A stretch of 58,889 bases of DNA from Acidithrix ferrooxidans (GTDB lineage Bacteria; Actinomycetota; Acidimicrobiia; Acidimicrobiales; Acidimicrobiaceae). The notes beneath the pieces were generated by a model that had not been told where the DNA came from, searched no databases, and saw nothing but the letters and a program-made list of their open reading frames with translations. Positions 55,700-58,889 of the stretch are shown here, in pieces. The stretch lies in the NCBI RefSeq assembly GCF_000949295.1, contig NZ_JXYS01000034.1, positions 114 to 59,002 on the forward strand, read 5' to 3'. The translations under genes were made by a program, and so were the position numbers. Position 1 is the first letter of the stretch, and every line of letters starts with the position of its first letter.

Positions 55700-56980
55700 C
55701 TAAGAGTTATCAACCGACTCGAATAACGGGGACTGAGTCAAATCACCGTCTTCCCCATAGTCAATCTCAACCTTGGTTACGGTAGTCTGCGGTATGAAGG
55801 TAGGGTCAAGACGGATCAAATCCCACTCATTGATCCACGCTCGCACATACTGACGCATTCTATTTGAGCCCAACCTCTCTAGCCCACCCACATGTGGTGG
55901 GTCCCAGTTATAGGCAGCGCCGTGAATTCTTCGAATTGCCTCATAGGTTACGTTCAATTCATTATCATTTGGAGACTGAAGCTCTGATTGACGACTGCCC
56001 AATATCTTCATCCCAGCTATAGCGTCGATTGAAAGCATTGCCTCTTCGAGTCGGTCTTTGGCAGCTAAGCGTTGGGGAATCTTGTTATAGTCACCCTTAC
56101 CGATTAGGACTTCTCCTTCAAAGTCGTCCACACTGGTTAGAACCGAGATAATTGGCGAAGGTGGGTATTTCTTAGAACCCTCCACCCAGCGACGAATCTC
56201 CGCATAGGACTTTGCCCGTTGCATCAGGGAGTAACGTCCGATCAATTCAACTTCGTCGATCAAAAGCACCCATCCAGAAAAACCCGCCGCATGAATCAAG
56301 CGGGATACAAATGCAAATCTATCCAAGGAGAGATCCATTGCCTTGGTGGAACGAAGAGAATAACCTCCCAACCAACCAGCTTCGCGAAGGCGTTTTCTCA
56401 TCTCTGCTATAGAAAAGGGCTCTCCGGCCCAAAACTGAGTAAGCTTCTCGGCAAACTCCTCATCACCCTGAAAGCTCTCAAATAGCCGCAGTGACGCACT
56501 AAGGCGCTGGTCTAGCTTACACTCGGGCTGATGGAGCCAAGAATAGAGCGCGGCATATCGAGGTGAATCAAATTTCAATGCAGCTGCAATCTCATCGATA
56601 GCCGATCCAGATCGTTCTGGTACTTTAGCTGAAGCTATCGCCGCGCGAAACATTGCAGTAGGATTGTGAAGCGGAGTCTCTTTGGAGATGACAATCTTTG
56701 AGACCACAAAACGTTTGGCCAATGCGACTTCGCCTAGATATTCAAGCAGGTGACTCTTTCCTGATCCAAAACCACCCTTGATGACCATGCCAAGGGAAGA
56801 TCGATCGCTGGTAGCATCGGAGGTCTCGGTAAGCAAACCTTCAAATCGATCCACAATCGAACGCTGCGTTGTTCCAAGTGCCTTGACACTCTCGCCATTA
56901 GGAACTCCAGATCGAAGTGCCTCTATCGCTCGCCGGGCGATCTGTCGTACATCTTCTAAGCTCTCTTGATCCACGTTCAA
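55700..56980 (-). CDS. BREX-type ATP-binding protein (DUF2791/BrxD-like)
   Basis: The 426-aa protein has Walker A VIKGGFGSGKSHLLEYLGEVAL near residues 67-80 and Walker B GWVLLIDEVELIGRYSLMQRAKSYAEIRRW near 237-265, the pattern of DUF2791 ATPases such as BrxD. A C-terminal winged-helix-like region (MRQYVRAWINEWDL) follows. Its TTG start overlaps the stop of the preceding gene (TTGA). In BREX and related loci this ATPase works with helicases, a methyltransferase and PglZ; none of those is visible downstream. It is the last gene of a three-gene operon. Confidence 0.82.
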   Translation of the reverse strand: MNVDQESLEDVRQIARRAIEALRSGVPNGESVKALGTTQRSIVDRFEGLLTETSDATSDRSSLGMVIKGGFGSGKSHLLEYLGEVALAKRFVVSKIVISKETPLHNPTAMFRAAIASAKVPERSGSAIDEIAAALKFDSPRYAALYSWLHQPECKLDQRLSASLRLFESFQGDEEFAEKLTQFWAGEPFSIAEMRKRLREAGWLGGYSLRSTKAMDLSLDRFAFVSRLIHAAGFSGWVLLIDEVELIGRYSLMQRAKSYAEIRRWVEGSKKYPPSPIISVLTSVDDFEGEVLIGKGDYNKIPQRLAAKDRLEEAMLSIDAIAGMKILGSRQSELQSPNDNELNVTYEAIRRIHGAAYNWDPPHVGGLERLGSNRMRQYVRAWINEWDLIRLDPTFIPQTTVTKVEIDYGEDGDLTQSPLFESVDNS

Positions 56981-57996
56981 TGCGACACCTCCTTCAAAGT
57001 TGCCAAGTTACCATCTAAGAGATCTTGGGAGAGCTCCTCCGCGGTTGAAGAGGAGAGAGAAATAAGAGAAGAGTATGGGTTGTCACGGTTTTTATCTCTC
57101 ACCTCGTCATAAATCCGCAGCTTAAGGGCTTGATAGGCTGACAGGCCTCGCGAGTCGTCACTCAAAAACTCTGGTGAGATAACGACGATCGTGGCAAAAT
57201 TAGAAAATTCGTCCGCATTGTCGATGAGTTGGCGTAATGATTCATAGGCATCCATTACTGCATTGCGACTATAAATTATTCCGGGCGACTCAATGTCTGG
57301 TTCTTTTCTCAATTTCTGAAATTGACGGATATCGAGCGTCAATAGAAATCCCTCATAGCCATTCGCCACTATCCATCGAGAGAGAGAAAAGAGCATTGCC
57401 CTCGCATTCGAACGAGAGATCTTACGAAAGATTAGAGCACTCTTCAATAGAGAGATCTGCCTTAGGGATCCCTCCAGCCAAGCAATTATTGAATCACGCT
57501 CTAGTTCTGTAACCTGTCCGCTCTTGAGTTCGTACTGGCAAAGTCGCATCATTGCTATGCGAAACTCTCCAACCATAGAGTAATCTTTGAAGATCCTTTG
57601 CTGAAGAACGATATTGATATCGCGTTTAACTTCACGTTCATCAGCCCCATAAGAAAAAGCCAACATCGCTAGAGAAAGATCCTGATCGTCGTTGGGAACT
57701 GGATATCCTGCACTATGGGCTGCAATTCTGGTAAAGCTATTTGCTAGCTTTTGCCAATCGATCTGCCTTGCGATACCAAAAAAAATCTGCTCGATCATCT
57801 GCACCTTGGAGGTCGCTGAATCAATTCGTGCCACTAAATGTCCACTCGACTGTGCTTGCGAACAGATAGCATCAACAAAGTTAGCCTCTTCACCGGAAGG
57901 TGGTAAGACAAACTTTGTCGTAGTACCTCCCCTGGGTATATAGCTCGTTAGATATTCTTGAGAGAAAAACTCGAGATACTTATCGCTATCTATCAT
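56977..57996 (-). CDS. Second BREX-associated ATPase-like protein
   Basis: The 339-aa product begins FSQEYLTSYIPRGGTTTKFVLPPSG, resembling the N-terminus of BREX-system ATP-binding proteins, with a loop GEEANFVDAICSQAQ where a P-loop would be expected but no canonical GxxxxGK[ST]. Later it has a Walker-B-like GFLLTLDIRQF near 213 and a sensor-like ATIVVISPEFL near 268. It may be a degenerate NTPase that pairs with the DUF2791 protein encoded next. The ATG at 57996 overlaps the preceding stop (ATGA) and its end overlaps the following start, so all three proteins are coupled. Confidence 0.68.
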   Translation of the reverse strand: MIDSDKYLEFFSQEYLTSYIPRGGTTTKFVLPPSGEEANFVDAICSQAQSSGHLVARIDSATSKVQMIEQIFFGIARQIDWQKLANSFTRIAAHSAGYPVPNDDQDLSLAMLAFSYGADEREVKRDINIVLQQRIFKDYSMVGEFRIAMMRLCQYELKSGQVTELERDSIIAWLEGSLRQISLLKSALIFRKISRSNARAMLFSLSRWIVANGYEGFLLTLDIRQFQKLRKEPDIESPGIIYSRNAVMDAYESLRQLIDNADEFSNFATIVVISPEFLSDDSRGLSAYQALKLRIYDEVRDKNRDNPYSSLISLSSSTAEELSQDLLDGNLATLKEVSH

Positions 57997-58784
57997 TGCG
58001 TCACCTCGAAGGAGATTCCTGCGTATAGCTTGATCTGACCACCTTTAGCAACTGTCTCCATCGTGCCGGAACTTCGAGTCATTGCACTTGCTGGCAACTT
58101 CAAGACACGGCCACCTCTGGTGGTATCAATTCCACTTTGATCGAGCAGATAGATATCTCGCACAAACTCCGATTTCGTGTAACTCTTAGCAGCTGGAAGA
58201 ATCGTCAAAACTCTATAGAGATCCACAAGTTTGACAACTGTACCTGCTGGGAGCTCCTTTTCGGCAACTACTAGGTCATAAGCAGTTGCGATCATCTCAA
58301 TAAATGTTTCTGGCTTTAATCCAAATTGGCGCTTTGAGAGGCCTTTCAATTGAGCAACCAAAAAACTAGGGCGAATCCCCCGCTGTTTCTTCTTTTCAAT
58401 GATCACTGCGGCGTCTGAGGGAGAAAGCGAGATTATTGTCGGATAGGAGAGGAATTTTCCATCGGATTCAATAATCCTTATATCTTCCTCCTCGCAAAGA
58501 GAAAATAGTTCCTCCTTGTAAGAGCCCGACTCCATTATCTTTGAGACATCTACTTCAGCAAGGGAACTAAGTTCATCCACCACCGAGCCAATCCCCTCAA
58601 CCAATGTTTTCAATTCAGTCACAGCAAGGATGTAATCTCGAACTGAGCCAGTTTGAGAGGCCTTCTTAGCCTTTTTCCCCCGAGCGCTGATGGAATTTAC
58701 AATACGAACCAACTCATCAACCGTTGCTTCGGCCATCTCAAAGTGTCGCTCTAGAGAACTATCCTGCTTCAAATTGGGATTCAA
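57993..58784 (-). CDS. Unrecognised 263-aa protein, first gene of the BREX-like operon
   Basis: I recognise no named domain. The first ~80 residues form charged helices (EMAEATVDELVRIVNSISARGKKAKKASQ), likely a coiled coil or oligomerisation region. The middle (about 100-200) alternates helices and strands with a possible winged-helix element (LSKRQFGLKPETFIEMIATAYDLV). The last 60 residues are strand-rich. The start is TTG at 58784. Neighbourhood suggests a structural or DNA-binding partner of the two ATPases. The operon promoter should lie within 58785-58889. Confidence 0.6.
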   Translation of the reverse strand: MNPNLKQDSSLERHFEMAEATVDELVRIVNSISARGKKAKKASQTGSVRDYILAVTELKTLVEGIGSVVDELSSLAEVDVSKIMESGSYKEELFSLCEEEDIRIIESDGKFLSYPTIISLSPSDAAVIIEKKKQRGIRPSFLVAQLKGLSKRQFGLKPETFIEMIATAYDLVVAEKELPAGTVVKLVDLYRVLTILPAAKSYTKSEFVRDIYLLDQSGIDTTRGGRVLKLPASAMTRSSGTMETVAKGGQIKLYAGISFEVTQ

Positions 58785-58889
58785 ACAATCATCCTTTCGA
58801 TCACATATGAAAGCGGCTACACATCTAAAAACACGAAAAGTGCAAATGCAAGTTAGTACTACTTTAATGTATCATCCCAGCTAGTCGCC

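Noticed and set aside
1-58889. CRISPR arrays, rRNA and tRNA genes
   Set aside because: I looked for regularly spaced repeats and conserved RNA motifs on both strands and saw none; a tRNAscan or Infernal run would be needed to exclude a divergent case.

Overview
The window looks like chromosomal DNA from a moderate-GC actinobacterium, possibly an acidophilic Acidimicrobiia-type organism; the phylum-level guess is inference. Supporting signs are an ECF sigma factor with a membrane-anchored anti-sigma-like partner, a mycoredoxin-like glutaredoxin, a small HTH gene paired with a ClpC N-domain gene, and heavy use of GTG and TTG starts. Most of the window is a defence and mobile-element island. Ordinary genes (slipin/NfeD, beta-carbonic anhydrase, sigma/anti-sigma, glutaredoxin, BtuF-like protein, aldehyde dehydrogenase) sit between defence modules and transposon debris.

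Left part (1-6075): a nearly intact IS1595-type transposase with one in-frame stop, then a same-strand cassette: an unrecognised 167-aa protein, a GIY-YIG nuclease, a DndB-like DGQHR protein, a compact SNF2 helicase and an unrecognised 241-aa protein. By eye, the first and last proteins share a C-terminal domain. I do not recognise this cassette as a named system, and it is the best candidate here for something undescribed. Next come the slipin/NfeD pair, a carbonic anhydrase with a perfect hairpin terminator, and the sigma/anti-sigma operon (6351-11495). A gene-poor stretch follows with two elaborate inverted-repeat structures, then a frameshifted ISL3 element, a partial second copy of the anti-sigma gene, and an AbiE-like pair whose toxin half is frameshifted.

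Central part (16992-43092), all plus strand: a 1.86-kaa DUF4011 helicase with a Vsr/DUF559-like nuclease and DUF3320 (Hhe-like layout). Then a DISARM-like operon: a DEAD-box helicase with DUF1998 and a C-terminal nuclease-like domain (split by an IS3 element), a DrmD-type SNF2 helicase, and a large adenine methyltransferase, with translationally overlapping junctions. Then a GmrSD-like DUF262/DUF1524 protein and an Mrr-like nuclease fused to a STAND-type NTPase. A decayed copy of the methyltransferase 3' end follows at 43460-44231.

Right part (44371-58889): an XRE-ImmA/IrrE metalloprotease overlapping a PIN gene, a BtuF-like binding protein, vapBC, a graveyard of IS3, IS21 and IS1595 fragments with a broken PIN gene, an HTH/Clp-N pair, an aldehyde dehydrogenase, a hipBA remnant with its operator still palindromic, and a minus-strand three-gene operon with two BREX-type (DUF2791-like) ATPases running from the right edge. 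The modules probably act as alternative barriers to phage and plasmids. The IS copies are likely agents of their assembly and of the disruption of the DISARM-like helicase.
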